DNA of 64,000 nt from Actinokineospora iranica (GTDB lineage Bacteria; Actinomycetota; Actinomycetes; Mycobacteriales; Pseudonocardiaceae): the NCBI RefSeq assembly GCF_900101685.1, contig NZ_FMZZ01000003.1, positions 371,886 through 435,885 on the forward strand, written 5' to 3'. Positions 7,494 through 16,710 of the stretch are shown here, in pieces; position 1 is the first letter of the stretch, and every line of letters begins with the position of its first letter. A program made the translations under genes and the position numbers. The notes below the pieces were generated by a model. The model saw nothing but the letters and a program-made list of their open reading frames with translations, was not told the origin of the DNA and did not search any database.

Positions 7494-10400
7494 CTACTCG
7501 GTTCTGTCCGGCCGGTGGGTGACGCGCACCGCGTTCAGCACCGGTGGCAGTTTGCCGCGCAGCGCGGCCAGTTCCACCGCGATCGAGCCGCCTTCCGGGA
7601 CCGTCACCCAGAACTCGCGCCGGTCGGCCGCCATCGTGCCGACGCGGGCGGCGATGTCGTGGTTCGGGAGCACCTTCGCCCCGTTCAGCGAGACGTCGAA
7701 GACGCGCCTGCCGGGAACAAGACCCGCCCTCAACTCCGCGAAGCTCAACTCGACCTGGTAAGTGCCGCCAGGCAACGCGTCGAACCGGTAGCCGCCCGCG
7801 CTTTCCCGTTGGGACTGGTACAAGACGTCGTCGTCAGTGCCCGTTATCTCCTTCTTGGCAGTGACTACCGGACCGCCGCTGAGATAGCCGAATCCGCCCG
7901 GAGCCCAAGCCTGGTCGGTCGACCATCCGTCGGCGTCGCGGTCGGTGAATCCGCCGCCGCCCGCGTTAACGCCGGTGCGGTAAGCCGGAACGACCAGCCG
8001 CACGGGGATTGTCAGCGTCGGTGTGCGGCCCGCGTTGGTCGTCAGCGTCACCGCCGCCTCGTGCACGCCCGGCAGCAGTCCGACCGGGTCGACGCGGACG
8101 GTGATGTTCTGGCGCTGCCCCGGTTTCAGCGTCGACGACCCTGGAACCGCCCACAACCAGGGCGCGTTATCCGTTAGCTGGTAAGTCAATGCGAGGTCGC
8201 TCGTGCTCGCCAACGCGACAGTAGAGGTCCTCAGTTGGCCGGGCTGTCCGAGGAACGTCAGCGTTGTCGTGTTCAACTCCGCCCGTGGCGTCTTGAGCGC
8301 CACGTTCTCGGACAGGTCTTGCGTGACGGTCACTGTCTTGCTGGCGTCGACGTAGTTTTCCTTCGCCACCTCGATTGTGTAGTCGCCCGCGAGCAGTCGC
8401 AGCCGGTATGCGCCGTCCGGGCCCGTGGTGGCCTGGGCGATCTCGGTGTCGCCGCGCAGCGCCCGCACGGTGGCGTCCTCGACGGGGAGGCCGTCGTTGG
8501 CGTCGGTGACCACGCCCGCGACGAGCCCGCTCGGCGGCAGCTTGAACCGGACCGAGTCGGCGTCGGACAGCACCGGCGAGTTCAGCGAGTACTGCAACCC
8601 CACCGTGCCGGTGTGGTTCTCGATGCCGACCGTCGCCGAGACGCCGGTCTCGCGGGGGACCGCCGGGTCCAGTCCGCGATACCGCAGCGAGATCTCACCG
8701 TTCTCCGACAGCACTGCCTCGAAGTCCACGCGGGTCGACGTGGCCTGGTAGAAGGTCGCGTCGCGCCACTCCACGACGAACTCCCGGTTCGGCGCGACAC
8801 CGGTGGTCTTGGTGTAGACCCGGCTGTTCGCGTCCAGGAACAGGTCGTCCCAGAACGGGTAGATCGCCGCGTTCGGGGCGTTCAACGCCGGTAGCGCGAC
8901 GTTGGTGAACGCCGTGCTGCGCGCCAGGAAGTTGATGTGCCCGTTGGTGGTGACGAACGCGGAGTGGTAAGTGCGGCCGTAGAAGAAGAACCCGAACGGC
9001 AGGGTGATGCCGGTCGCCGCGTCGTCCCCGGTCAGCGTGACCGGGGTGTCACCCTCCACATAGGACGAAGTCTCCACCGCGCAGTGGTGCCCGAAGGAAT
9101 CCCGGCGGGTGGGCAAGGTGAAACCGAGAGTCTTATCCGCGTCAACGGTGAGGTCTACCGTCTGCGGGTCAGTGCACCCGCCCGCCGACGCGGTGATCCG
9201 GTAAGCGCCCAAAGGCACGCCCGGGATCGTGTACGCCCCGTCCGCCCCGGTGCGCGCGGGCGGAACCGGCGTCCCCACCACCTGCACGGTCGCGTTCGGG
9301 ATCGCCGCGCCCCCCGAATCGCGGACCACGCCGGTCACCGTGTGCCGGGGGACCGCCCGCAGCGCGAGGTCCCTGGTGACGGTCGTGTTCTCGGTGACCG
9401 TCGCCGACGTCGTCGCGCCGCCGTACCCGAACGCCGCCACCGCCACGCTGTAGTCCCCCACCGGCAGCGTCGTGGCGAACGTGCCCTCCAGGCCCGTCGT
9501 GGTGGTCCGGTTGTTCGGGCCGGTGATCGTGACCCGCGCTCCCGCCAGCGGCACTCCGAGGACCACGTCGGTGACGGTGCCGTTGAGCGTGCCCACCGGG
9601 CCGCGCGGGGACTGCTCCACGGCGGCCAACGCGTTGAGCTTTCCCTCACCGAAGACGTGGTTGTCCGCCACTGTCCCACCGCACGTCAGGTTGTCCACGT
9701 CGACCGCGGACAGGTCTAACAGTTCCGCGGTACGCGCCACGTCGCCGACCAGCGACGGCGCTGCCGACCACATCAGCGCGACCGTGCCCGAGGTGTGCGG
9801 TGTGGCCATGGACGTGCCGTTGTTCGGCGCGTACGCGCCCCCGGGGACCGACGAGCGGATGTTCACCCCGGGCGCGGCCAGGTTCGGCTTCACGTCGCCG
9901 TTCTCGCCGGGGCCCCGGCTGGAGAACGACGCGATGGCGCCGTTGACGTCGAACGCGCCGGTGGCGTAGGCCTCGGCGTTGTCGCCCGGCGAGCCCGCGC
10001 TGTTGCAGCCCGGCCCGGAGTTGCCGGTGGAGAAGGACGGGAACATGCCCGCCGCGCGCCACGCGGTCACCGTCGCCCGGTACCACGGGTCGACCACGGA
10101 GCCGTTGGACGAGCCCCAGGAGTTGTTGACCACGTGCGGGCGCAGGTCCGGGCGCGGGTTCGCGCCCGCGGCGTCGGTCGGGGCCAGCATCCACTGCCCC
10201 GCGGCCATCAGCGCGGTGTCCGAGCAGCTGTTGGACTCGCAGCCCTTGGCCGCGATCCACCTGGCGCCGGGCGCGACGCCGATCTGGTTGGCCGCGCCGT
10301 CGTCGCCGACCATCGTGCCCATCGTGTGGGTGCCGTGGCCGTTGTTGTCGCAGGGCGCCGCGGTCGGGCACACCCGCGACGGGTCGAACCAGTTGTAGGC

Positions 10401-11072
10401 GTGGTCGAACGTCCCGCCGCCCGCGTTGCCGCGGTACTTGCCGACCAGCGCCGGGTGGTCGAACTGCACGCCGGAGTCGATGTTGCCGACGACGACGCCC
10501 TCGCCGCGCACGCCGAAGCCCGACCAGACGTCGTCGGCGTCGATCGCCGCGAGCCCCCACTCCACCGCGTCGACCTCGGCTTCCTCCTTGCCGGGGGCGG
10601 GCGTGGGCAGCTGGTAGGTCTGCGGGGCCAAGAGCGCGGCGACCTCGCCGCGCGCGGCCAGCGCCTGGGCGAGCTCTTCTGTCCCGTTGTGCACGCGCAG
10701 CGCGTTGGCGATGAAGTACGGCTCGTAGTCAACCTTCGCCGCGTCCAGGTCGGCGCGCACCGCCGCCTGGCTGCGGTCGGCGGTCGCGCGAAGCGCGTCG
10801 AGCACGGCTTGGCCCCTTGCCGCCCAGTCGGTAAGCCGGGAGGGGCCGGACAGGTCTGCCTGTTCGCCGAACAAGACCCAGAAGTCACCGCTGCCCTTGG
10901 TGTCGAGGGTCCGCGCGACCGAGACGTCGATCTTGGCGTTCGGGTCCCCGGCCGGGGGTGCTGCCGCGGCCGGAACGGTGAGCGTGGTCAGCAGGCCGAG
11001 CACGGCGGCGACCAGGGCGAGCCAGGTCTGCCGGGCGGCACGCCGATGGGGATGTGGCAGGTGGGGACGCAA
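7494..11072 (-). CDS. Large secreted subtilisin-like protease (S8) with carboxypeptidase-regulatory-like repeats
   Basis: A 1192-residue extracellular protease. Order of parts: signal peptide (about 1-38); pro-region (about 45-150); S8 catalytic domain with Asp199 in NIDSGVQFDH, His246 in GHGTHTMG and Ser421 in NGTSMATPHTSG; three carboxypeptidase-regulatory-like beta-sandwich repeats, each starting G-x-V-x-D and carrying the GxY(T/R) core; a propeller-like or fibronectin-like section; and a C-terminal malectin-like domain with YRFDALPGGTYQVELSFAE. The repeats probably bind substrate or cell wall. The start is taken as TTG 11072 because GGAG lies 8 bases upstream and the signal peptide follows directly; no ATG/GTG fits. 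It is divergent from the winged-helix gene at 11292, which may regulate it (inference). Confidence 0.93.
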   Translation of the reverse strand: MRPHLPHPHRRAARQTWLALVAAVLGLLTTLTVPAAAAPPAGDPNAKIDVSVARTLDTKGSGDFWVLFGEQADLSGPSRLTDWAARGQAVLDALRATADRSQAAVRADLDAAKVDYEPYFIANALRVHNGTEELAQALAARGEVAALLAPQTYQLPTPAPGKEEAEVDAVEWGLAAIDADDVWSGFGVRGEGVVVGNIDSGVQFDHPALVGKYRGNAGGGTFDHAYNWFDPSRVCPTAAPCDNNGHGTHTMGTMVGDDGAANQIGVAPGARWIAAKGCESNSCSDTALMAAGQWMLAPTDAAGANPRPDLRPHVVNNSWGSSNGSVVDPWYRATVTAWRAAGMFPSFSTGNSGPGCNSAGSPGDNAEAYATGAFDVNGAIASFSSRGPGENGDVKPNLAAPGVNIRSSVPGGAYAPNNGTSMATPHTSGTVALMWSAAPSLVGDVARTAELLDLSAVDVDNLTCGGTVADNHVFGEGKLNALAAVEQSPRGPVGTLNGTVTDVVLGVPLAGARVTITGPNNRTTTTGLEGTFATTLPVGDYSVAVAAFGYGGATTSATVTENTTVTRDLALRAVPRHTVTGVVRDSGGAAIPNATVQVVGTPVPPARTGADGAYTIPGVPLGAYRITASAGGCTDPQTVDLTVDADKTLGFTLPTRRDSFGHHCAVETSSYVEGDTPVTLTGDDAATGITLPFGFFFYGRTYHSAFVTTNGHINFLARSTAFTNVALPALNAPNAAIYPFWDDLFLDANSRVYTKTTGVAPNREFVVEWRDATFYQATSTRVDFEAVLSENGEISLRYRGLDPAVPRETGVSATVGIENHTGTVGLQYSLNSPVLSDADSVRFKLPPSGLVAGVVTDANDGLPVEDATVRALRGDTEIAQATTGPDGAYRLRLLAGDYTIEVAKENYVDASKTVTVTQDLSENVALKTPRAELNTTTLTFLGQPGQLRTSTVALASTSDLALTYQLTDNAPWLWAVPGSSTLKPGQRQNITVRVDPVGLLPGVHEAAVTLTTNAGRTPTLTIPVRLVVPAYRTGVNAGGGGFTDRDADGWSTDQAWAPGGFGYLSGGPVVTAKKEITGTDDDVLYQSQRESAGGYRFDALPGGTYQVELSFAELRAGLVPGRRVFDVSLNGAKVLPNHDIAARVGTMAADRREFWVTVPEGGSIAVELAALRGKLPPVLNAVRVTHRPDRTE

Positions 11073-11291
11073 GGCTATTGCTCCGATCTCGCGCGGCAGG
11101 GTGTCGCACGGGTGACCTTCGGTAGTCGATCGATGACTCCCGGTTCCCATTGACGCTGCCGGATCACGCGTGCCGCGTGAAGGAGTTCCACCGGGCGGTA
11201 TCGGGGCTTTTGGCGGGCAAGGCACAGATTTCGCGCTGCGTCGGCCCCGGTTCTTGTAACGCCCCAACCCTGATCTCGGACGTTCCGGATA

Positions 11292-11837
11292 GTGATGACG
11301 ATCGCCGGATCTGGTGGGGGTGGGCGTTCGGTGGATGCCGTGGACGTGTTCGGGCGGTTCGACCCGCCACTGATCCTCTGCGTCGGGACCAGCGCGGACG
11401 AACTGGCCGCCGTCGCCGCCGCGACCGGCGGCCGCGCCGCGGTGCTCTACCTGCCCGACACCGGTGCGCTGCGCACCGCTCTGGCCGCGATGCCGTCGCC
11501 GCGGGCCGCCGCGCACCGCGTGGTCGAGCACGGCAAGCTGCGGCTGGACGCGGACCTGCGCGAGGCCACCTGGCGCGGCGGCGCGGTCCCGCTGTCCTCC
11601 CGCGAGTTCGACCTGTTGTTCGCCCTCGCCGCCGATCCGGGGCGGGTGTGGTCGTTCGCCGAGCTGACCACGCACGTCTGGGGGCGGCCGTACGTGGGCG
11701 ACACCCAGGCGGTCGGGTCGGCGGTGAAGCGGTTGCGCCGCCAGTTGCGGGAGGTCGCGTCCGAGGTGCGGGTGGAATCGGTGCGCGGGGTCGGCTACCG
11801 CCTGACCGTCGGCGAGGTGCCACTTCCGTCACACTGA
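11292..11837 (+). CDS. OmpR-type winged-helix transcriptional regulator without a receiver domain
   Basis: A 181-residue DNA-binding protein. The C-terminal half (about 85-172) is a Trans_reg_C winged helix: VPLSSREFDLLFAL, then a WSFAELTTHVWG recognition region and ESVRGVGYRL, the hallmark end of OmpR/PhoB domains. The N-terminal ~80 residues do not carry the acidic pocket and Lys of a phospho-receiver, so it is probably an orphan regulator responding to something else. GTG 11292 and ATG 11295 are both possible starts, and a GTG at about 11332 after a G-rich stretch is an alternative. It lies between the divergent subtilase and cysG and could control either. Confidence 0.85.
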   Translation: MMTIAGSGGGGRSVDAVDVFGRFDPPLILCVGTSADELAAVAAATGGRAAVLYLPDTGALRTALAAMPSPRAAAHRVVEHGKLRLDADLREATWRGGAVPLSSREFDLLFALAADPGRVWSFAELTTHVWGRPYVGDTQAVGSAVKRLRRQLREVASEVRVESVRGVGYRLTVGEVPLPSH

Positions 11838-11886
11838 CGAGCGCCGCTGACTTGATCGGCGGCGGTGACCCGGCATGCTGTCTCCC

Positions 11887-13104
11887 ATGGCAGCAGAGCA
11901 GCATTACCTGGTCGGCCTCGATCTCGCGGGCCGCCGCGTCGTCGTGGTCGGCGGCGGAACCGTGGCGCAGCGGCGCCTGCCCCGACTGGTCAGCTCCGGC
12001 GCGTCGATCGAGGTCGTCTCGCCCGAGGTCACCCCGTCCGTGCAGGCCATGGCCGAGGCGGGCGAGATCACCTGGCACCGGCGGCCCTACCGGTCCGGCG
12101 ACCTCGCCGACGCCTGGTACGTGCTGTGCTGCACCTCGGTCACCGAGGTCAACGCCGCCGTCGCGGAAGAGGCCGAGCGGCTGCGGGTGTTCTGCGTGCG
12201 CGCCGACGCGGGCAGCGCGGGCAGCGCCGTGACCCCGGCCAGCGGCGAGTACGAGGGCCTGCTGGTCGGCGTCCTGGCGGGCGGCCACCACCAGCGCTCG
12301 GCCGCGGTCCGCGACGGGCTGCTCGACGCGCTGCGCGAGGGCCGGGTCGCCGACCAGGCGCGCGGCCCGGAGCTGCCCGGTGTGGCGCTGGTGGGCGGCG
12401 GCCCCGGCGACCCGGAGCTGATCACCGTGCGCGGCAGGCGGCTGCTGGCCCGCGCCGACGTCGTGGTCGCCGACCGCCTCGGCCCGCGCGAACTGCTCGA
12501 CGAGCTGCCCGCGAACGTGACCGTCATCGACGCGGCGAAGATCCCCTACGGCCGCTCGGCGAGCCAGGACGCCATCAACGACGCCCTGATCGAGCACGCC
12601 AAGGCGGGCAAGTTCGTGGTGCGGCTCAAGGGCGGCGACCCGTACCTGTTCGGCCGCGGCTTCGAGGAGCTGATCGCCTGCGCCCAGGCCGGGATCCCGG
12701 TCACCGTGGTGCCGGGCATCACCTCGGCCTTCGCCGTGCCCGCGGTCGCCGACGTGCCGGTGACGCACCGGGGCGTGGCGCACGAGGTGGTCGTCGTGTC
12801 CGGGCATGTCGGCCCGGACGACCCGACCTCGCTCACCGACTGGTCGGCGCTGGCCAAACTGAGCGGGACGATCGTGCTGATGATGGGCGTGGACAAGCTC
12901 GACCAGTTCGCCGCGGCCCTCGTCGCGGGCGGCCGGGACGCCGCGACCCCGGTCGCGGTCGTGCAGGAGGGCACCACCCGCAACCAGCGCGTCCTGCGTT
13001 CCACGCTGGCCTCGGTCGCCGCGGACGTCGCCGCCGAGGGCATCCGCCCGCCCGCGGTCACGATCATCGGCCCGGTCGCCGGGCTGGCGGCCGAACTGGG
13101 CTGA
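11887..13104 (+). CDS. cysG: Siroheme synthase: precorrin-2 dehydrogenase plus uroporphyrinogen-III C-methyltransferase
   Basis: A bifunctional enzyme of 405 residues making siroheme for sulfite and nitrite reductases. The N-terminal domain (1 to about 150) has the NAD-binding VVVVGGGTVAQRR and CCTSV motifs of precorrin-2 dehydrogenase/ferrochelatase. The C-terminal domain (about 165-405) is a SAM-dependent methyltransferase with VGGGPGDPELIT, RLKGGDPYLFGRG and VPGITSA. The linker is short. ATG 11887 is chosen because MAAEQHYLVGL resembles family starts; ATG 11875 is in frame and cannot be excluded, since neither has a strong ribosome binding site. A hairpin at 13111-13143 ends the transcript. 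Confidence 0.93.
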   Translation: MAAEQHYLVGLDLAGRRVVVVGGGTVAQRRLPRLVSSGASIEVVSPEVTPSVQAMAEAGEITWHRRPYRSGDLADAWYVLCCTSVTEVNAAVAEEAERLRVFCVRADAGSAGSAVTPASGEYEGLLVGVLAGGHHQRSAAVRDGLLDALREGRVADQARGPELPGVALVGGGPGDPELITVRGRRLLARADVVVADRLGPRELLDELPANVTVIDAAKIPYGRSASQDAINDALIEHAKAGKFVVRLKGGDPYLFGRGFEELIACAQAGIPVTVVPGITSAFAVPAVADVPVTHRGVAHEVVVVSGHVGPDDPTSLTDWSALAKLSGTIVLMMGVDKLDQFAAALVAGGRDAATPVAVVQEGTTRNQRVLRSTLASVAADVAAEGIRPPAVTIIGPVAGLAAELG

Positions 13105-13110
13105 GGGCTG

Positions 13111-13143
13111 GGCCGGACTGCTCGCGGGCGGGCTAGTCCGGCC
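13111..13143. terminator. Bidirectional hairpin terminator between cysG and the XRE gene
   Basis: GGCCGGACT (13111-13119) and AGTCCGGCC (13135-13143) form a perfect 9-bp stem with a 15-base GC-rich loop. It starts 6 bases after the cysG stop and overlaps the stop of the leftward XRE gene. Confidence 0.75.
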
Positions 13144-14122
13144 ACTCCCAGCGCACGCACTGGATGCCGGGGCCGAAGTCGAGGGCGATCGCGTGCGCCC
13201 GCCCGTCCGCCCGCGGCTCCAGCTTGCGCCGGTTGGTGACCTGCTCGTCGGTGTCGACGGTGTACTGCTCCAGGTAGACCGGCAGCGCGGCGGGGTCGAA
13301 GCGCAGTTCGAGCACGAACTCGCGGACCGGGCTGGTGAACTTGCGGCAGTAGCTGTCGTCGCCGCGGGAGTAGGGCGGCCCGGGGTGGCGCAGGACGTAG
13401 TCGACGATCGTCGTCTCGCCCCGGTTGAGCGGCTGGTCGAGCAGGATCTCCGCGGCCATCAGGCCCGCGCTGGGGTCTTGGGCCACTCGGCCGATTCGGC
13501 AGGTGTCGCCAGCGGTGATCTCGGGGAACGGCCTGCCCGGCAGTTCGAGGTCGTAGACCATCAGCGTCCGGTCGGCCCCGTCGCGCTCGGCGCGGAAGAC
13601 CTGCCGGATGGAGATGGCCTTCTCGCCCCGGTTGCCCGCGATCTCGATCTTGTCGTGCTGGCTGAGCTTGGCCAGCGCGGTGTCGGTGGTGTAGTCGATG
13701 CGGCGCAGCAGGTGCGAGACCGGCTCGCTGTTGCCCCACAGCGCCTCGACGGTCAGCCGGGACGACTCCCGGTTGACCCTGCCGCGGGGGCGCGGCGGCC
13801 CGAGCAGGGCTATCAGCGACCCGGTGGCCACGCCGAGGACGTCTTCGAGGTGGCCGAGCGCGGCGAGGGACTCGGCGCGCTCTGGCCTGCGCCTGCCGGA
13901 CTGCCAGTAGCTCAGCGCCGTCACGCTGATCGAGACCCCGCGGGCCCGCAGCCGGTACTGGATGCGGTCCAGGCTCAGGCCGCTGGCCTGGATCGCGGAC
14001 CGCAGCGCGGCGGGGAACGCGTCGGCCGCCGCCGACTCCGACCCGGCGGCCGTCATCGCCTGGCGAACACTCCCGTTCTGGTGAAGTTCACGAACTGGCT
14101 CGCGGGTGATACCGCTACCCAT
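13133..14122 (-). CDS. XRE-family helix-turn-helix regulator
   Basis: A 329-residue cytoplasmic regulator. A helix-turn-helix of the Cro/XRE type lies near residues 30-70 (LRSAIQASGLSLDRIQYRLR followed by VSVTALSYWQSGRR-type recognition helix; read here as VSISVTALSYWQSGRR). The C-terminal ~200 residues are beta-rich and match no family I can name; similar architectures are frequent in Pseudonocardiales. ATG 14122 is chosen because AGGGAG lies 5 bases upstream; an ATG at 14161 has none. A BldD-like box (AGTGA-N5-TTACC) lies at 14208-14222, so the gene may belong to the BldD developmental regulon (inference). It is divergent from the DUF389 gene. Confidence 0.85.
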   Translation of the reverse strand: MGSGITREPVRELHQNGSVRQAMTAAGSESAAADAFPAALRSAIQASGLSLDRIQYRLRARGVSISVTALSYWQSGRRRPERAESLAALGHLEDVLGVATGSLIALLGPPRPRGRVNRESSRLTVEALWGNSEPVSHLLRRIDYTTDTALAKLSQHDKIEIAGNRGEKAISIRQVFRAERDGADRTLMVYDLELPGRPFPEITAGDTCRIGRVAQDPSAGLMAAEILLDQPLNRGETTIVDYVLRHPGPPYSRGDDSYCRKFTSPVREFVLELRFDPAALPVYLEQYTVDTDEQVTNRRKLEPRADGRAHAIALDFGPGIQCVRWEWPD

Positions 14123-14207
14123 GTTCACTCCCTGGCTAACCCCATACGCCCTGACGTGCACATTACGTCCTGAGAACGCCGCTGGGTAGCCATAGTGTTA
14201 ATTCAAG

Positions 14208-14222
14208 GGTAACCACTTCACT
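14208..14222 (-). promoter_or_regulatory. Candidate BldD box upstream of the XRE gene
   Basis: Read on the minus strand the site is AGTGA-AGTGG-TTACC, close to the known BldD consensus AGTGA-Nm-TCACC with one substitution. It lies 86 bases upstream of the XRE start codon. The same window encodes BldD, and a similar site sits in front of bldD itself. Confidence 0.5.
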
Positions 14223-14405
14223 GCTTGCAGTCACAAGATAACCCGATCAGGCGCAGTGCTATACCCCCTTTTGATCCAGGAGAGACGGCCGAAAGGGTGT
14301 TCGGACGGTGCGGGCCTACCGGCGTCGCGGACAGGTCTGACCAATCCCCTCTTGCACGGGTGACTAGCCTGACCGGCGCACAGTGTCCTGACCCGGGAGC
14401 GATAG

Positions 14406-15203
14406 GTGCTGCACCTCAGAGTCGTCTGCCCGACCCCGCTCACCGAGGACGCGTTAGCCGTGCTGCGCGGCCACGCGGGCGCGACGCACCTGGTGGCGTT
14501 CCCCGGCGCGGCCGTCGACCCGGCGGGCGACGTGCTCGAGGCCGACCTCGCCCGCGAGGCGGCCGACGAGATCCTGGGCAAGCTCTGCGGGCTGGGAATC
14601 GACCACGCGGGCGGCATCACCCTGGAGCAGATCGACACCGCCCTGTCCGACGCCGCCGACCGCGCCGAGGAAGCCGCGCCCGGCGAGGCGGCCGACGCGG
14701 TGGTGTGGGAGGACCTGCTCGCGCGTACCGGCGAGGAGTCCCGGCTCAACGTCACCTATCTGTCGTTCCTGACCGTCGCCTGCCTGCTCGCCGCGGTCGG
14801 CGTGATCACCGACTCGCCGGTCACGATCGTCGGCGCCATGGTCGTCGGCCCGGAGTTCGGCCCGCTCGCCGCGCTCGCCGTCGGCCACCAGGTCGATTTC
14901 GTCTACGAGGTCGGCCCCTGGTCGCTGATCGTCGCGGTGCTGGCGGGCGCGGCGGGGATGCTGTCGATGACCTCGGCGAAGTCCGCGGCGCTGGTCGGGG
15001 TGTTCATCTCGGTCACCACCGTGCCCGCGGCCGGGTACATCGGCGTGGCGGCCATCTTGGGCGAATGGGCGAAAGTGCTTGGCTCAGCGGGGCAGTTGGC
15101 GGTCAACTTGACGGGTATCGTGCTGGCCGCGGCCGTCGTGCTGCTGCTGCGCCGTCGCGGAATGGTCTCCGGCGACACGAGAAAACCGTTGTCGGAGGGG
15201 TGA
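14406..15203 (+). CDS. DUF389 family membrane protein, apparently internally shortened
   Basis: A 265-residue protein. A soluble N-terminal half (about 1-110) is followed by hydrophobic segments with the DUF389 hallmarks TDSPVTIVGAMVVGPEFGPL, SAKSAALVGVFISVTTVPAA and QLAVNLTGIVLA. Between the first hallmark (ending ALAVG, about 160) and the next (VDFVYEVGPW) family members I remember have about 50-60 further residues including a membrane hairpin; here they are joined directly and in frame. The GTG start has GGGAG 6 bases upstream. DUF389 proteins have no proven function. Reading frame and codon use remain intact, so the gene is probably expressed, perhaps with altered topology. Confidence 0.85.
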   Translation: MLHLRVVCPTPLTEDALAVLRGHAGATHLVAFPGAAVDPAGDVLEADLAREAADEILGKLCGLGIDHAGGITLEQIDTALSDAADRAEEAAPGEAADAVVWEDLLARTGEESRLNVTYLSFLTVACLLAAVGVITDSPVTIVGAMVVGPEFGPLAALAVGHQVDFVYEVGPWSLIVAVLAGAAGMLSMTSAKSAALVGVFISVTTVPAAGYIGVAAILGEWAKVLGSAGQLAVNLTGIVLAAAVVLLLRRRGMVSGDTRKPLSEG

Positions 15204-15252
15204 TTGCCGCCAGGGATGACTCCGCCCTGCCAAGTGGAGCTCTCCGGTGGGT

Positions 15253-15296
15253 CACACCTGAAACAGGATTGACCTCGTGAGTTTTTGCCAGGTGTG
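15253..15296. promoter_or_regulatory. Inverted repeat upstream of the phosphotransferase gene
   Basis: CACACCTG (15253-15260) and CAGGTGTG (15289-15296) are perfect 8-bp inverted arms 28 bases apart, in the 194-base spacer before the phosphotransferase. Either an operator pair or a weak hairpin is possible; a TTGACC hexamer lies between the arms. Confidence 0.35.
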
Positions 15297-15397
15297 TCGC
15301 GTCGTTTCGACTGACAGCACTACGGTCATATGGGCGAAGTGCTGACCGGGCCCGGTTGGGCCACCTACGATCGGGAGTAGGGTCAGAGGAGATGAGT

Positions 15398-16618
15398 GTG
15401 GAGATCGCCGCCGATCCGCCGGAAACCGGCGATCCGGACGGCACCGGCGACGCCGACCACGCCGCGCGGGCAGAGGTGCTGGCGACGGTCGTGGCCGCGG
15501 AGTCCGTGCTCAGCAAGCGCTTCGGGGCGCGCATCAGCCTCGCCGAGCCGGAAGACCTCGGCGGCAGTGAGCGATCGATCGTGCTCAGAGTCAAGGTCGC
15601 CGCCAGTCCCTTCTCGCTCCCGCGCACCCTCGCGGTGAAGCGCTACGTGCAGCCGCCAGGCACGAGCCCGCGCGACAGCTGGGTCCGCGAGGCCGTCAGC
15701 TACCAACTCTTCACCGCGCTCGCGGCGGAAGACCGGATGTGCCCGGAGCTGTTCGCCCACGACAGCGGGACCAACCTGCTCGTCATGGAAGACCTCGGCC
15801 GCGCCCCCACGCTGGCCGAGAAGCTGCACGGCTCCGACGCGCGCGCCGCGGAGGGCGCGCTGCTGTCCTGGGCGCGTTCGCTGGGCAAGCTGCACGCGAG
15901 CACCGCGGGCCGCGAGGCCGACTTCGACGCGCTGCTGCGCAGGCTCAGCCCGCCCACCTCCAAGGACCCGCTGACCGTCGACGGCCCCGCAGCCATGGCG
16001 GCGCTGCCCGGCTTGCTGCGCGCCGTCTACGACGTCGAGACCCCGGACGACGTGGTCGACTCGGCCCAGGCGACGCTGAAACTGCTCGACGCCGTCCGCC
16101 ACCGCGCGTTCAGCCCGTCCGACTCCTGCCCGGACAACAACCTCATCACCAACCGGGGCGTGCGGTTCCTCGACTTCGAGGGCGGCTGCGTGCGCAACAT
16201 GATGTTCGACGCCGCCTACCTGACCGTGCCGTTCCCGTCCTGCTGGTGCGCCTACGCGCTGCCCCCGGGGATGACCGACGCGATGCTCGCCGCGTGGCGC
16301 GCCGAGGTGCGGACCATGTGGCCCGACCTCGCCGACGACGCGGTGCTGCTGCCCAAGCTGCTCGACGCGCAGATCTTCTGGGTGTGGCTGACCACGTGGC
16401 AGTTCCTCACCGTCCCCGACGTCGAGCAGTTGGGCTCGGGTGGCTCGGTGGCCCGGCCGCACCAGGCCGACGTGCTCGTGGAGCGGTGGGCGGGCCTGGC
16501 CAAGTCCGCGCGGCGCGCGGGCGCGGCCGCGGTCGCCGACCACGCCGACACGGTCGTCGCCGCGCTCACCGCCCGCTTCGGTAGTCGTTCGCTCTCGCTC
16601 TACCCTGCGTTCGACTAG
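15398..16618 (+). CDS. Aminoglycoside-phosphotransferase-fold kinase (APH family)
   Basis: A 406-residue cytoplasmic protein with the APH/choline-kinase fold. An N-lobe (LAVKRYVQPPG, Lys of the ATP site) is followed by the hinge LLVMEDLGRAP and a catalytic loop FSPSDSCPDNNL, then LDFEGG for the metal-binding DFG-like Asp. The usual HxDxxxxN histidine is serine here, although the Asp and Asn are kept. Substrate cannot be read from sequence; many such proteins phosphorylate small molecules other than antibiotics. GTG 15398 is chosen because AGGAG lies 6 bases upstream; the ATG at 15392 touches that site. It is followed by a small hairpin at 16632-16648 and a SGNH hydrolase. Confidence 0.85.
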   Translation: MEIAADPPETGDPDGTGDADHAARAEVLATVVAAESVLSKRFGARISLAEPEDLGGSERSIVLRVKVAASPFSLPRTLAVKRYVQPPGTSPRDSWVREAVSYQLFTALAAEDRMCPELFAHDSGTNLLVMEDLGRAPTLAEKLHGSDARAAEGALLSWARSLGKLHASTAGREADFDALLRRLSPPTSKDPLTVDGPAAMAALPGLLRAVYDVETPDDVVDSAQATLKLLDAVRHRAFSPSDSCPDNNLITNRGVRFLDFEGGCVRNMMFDAAYLTVPFPSCWCAYALPPGMTDAMLAAWRAEVRTMWPDLADDAVLLPKLLDAQIFWVWLTTWQFLTVPDVEQLGSGGSVARPHQADVLVERWAGLAKSARRAGAAAVADHADTVVAALTARFGSRSLSLYPAFD

Positions 16619-16710
16619 CACATGTGGTAGCACCGGATTTTCTCCGGTCTGACTCTGTCCGGACACCGCGAACTCACCGCCCATGAGTCCGCGCCCGCCA
16701 TGGTTGTGCC

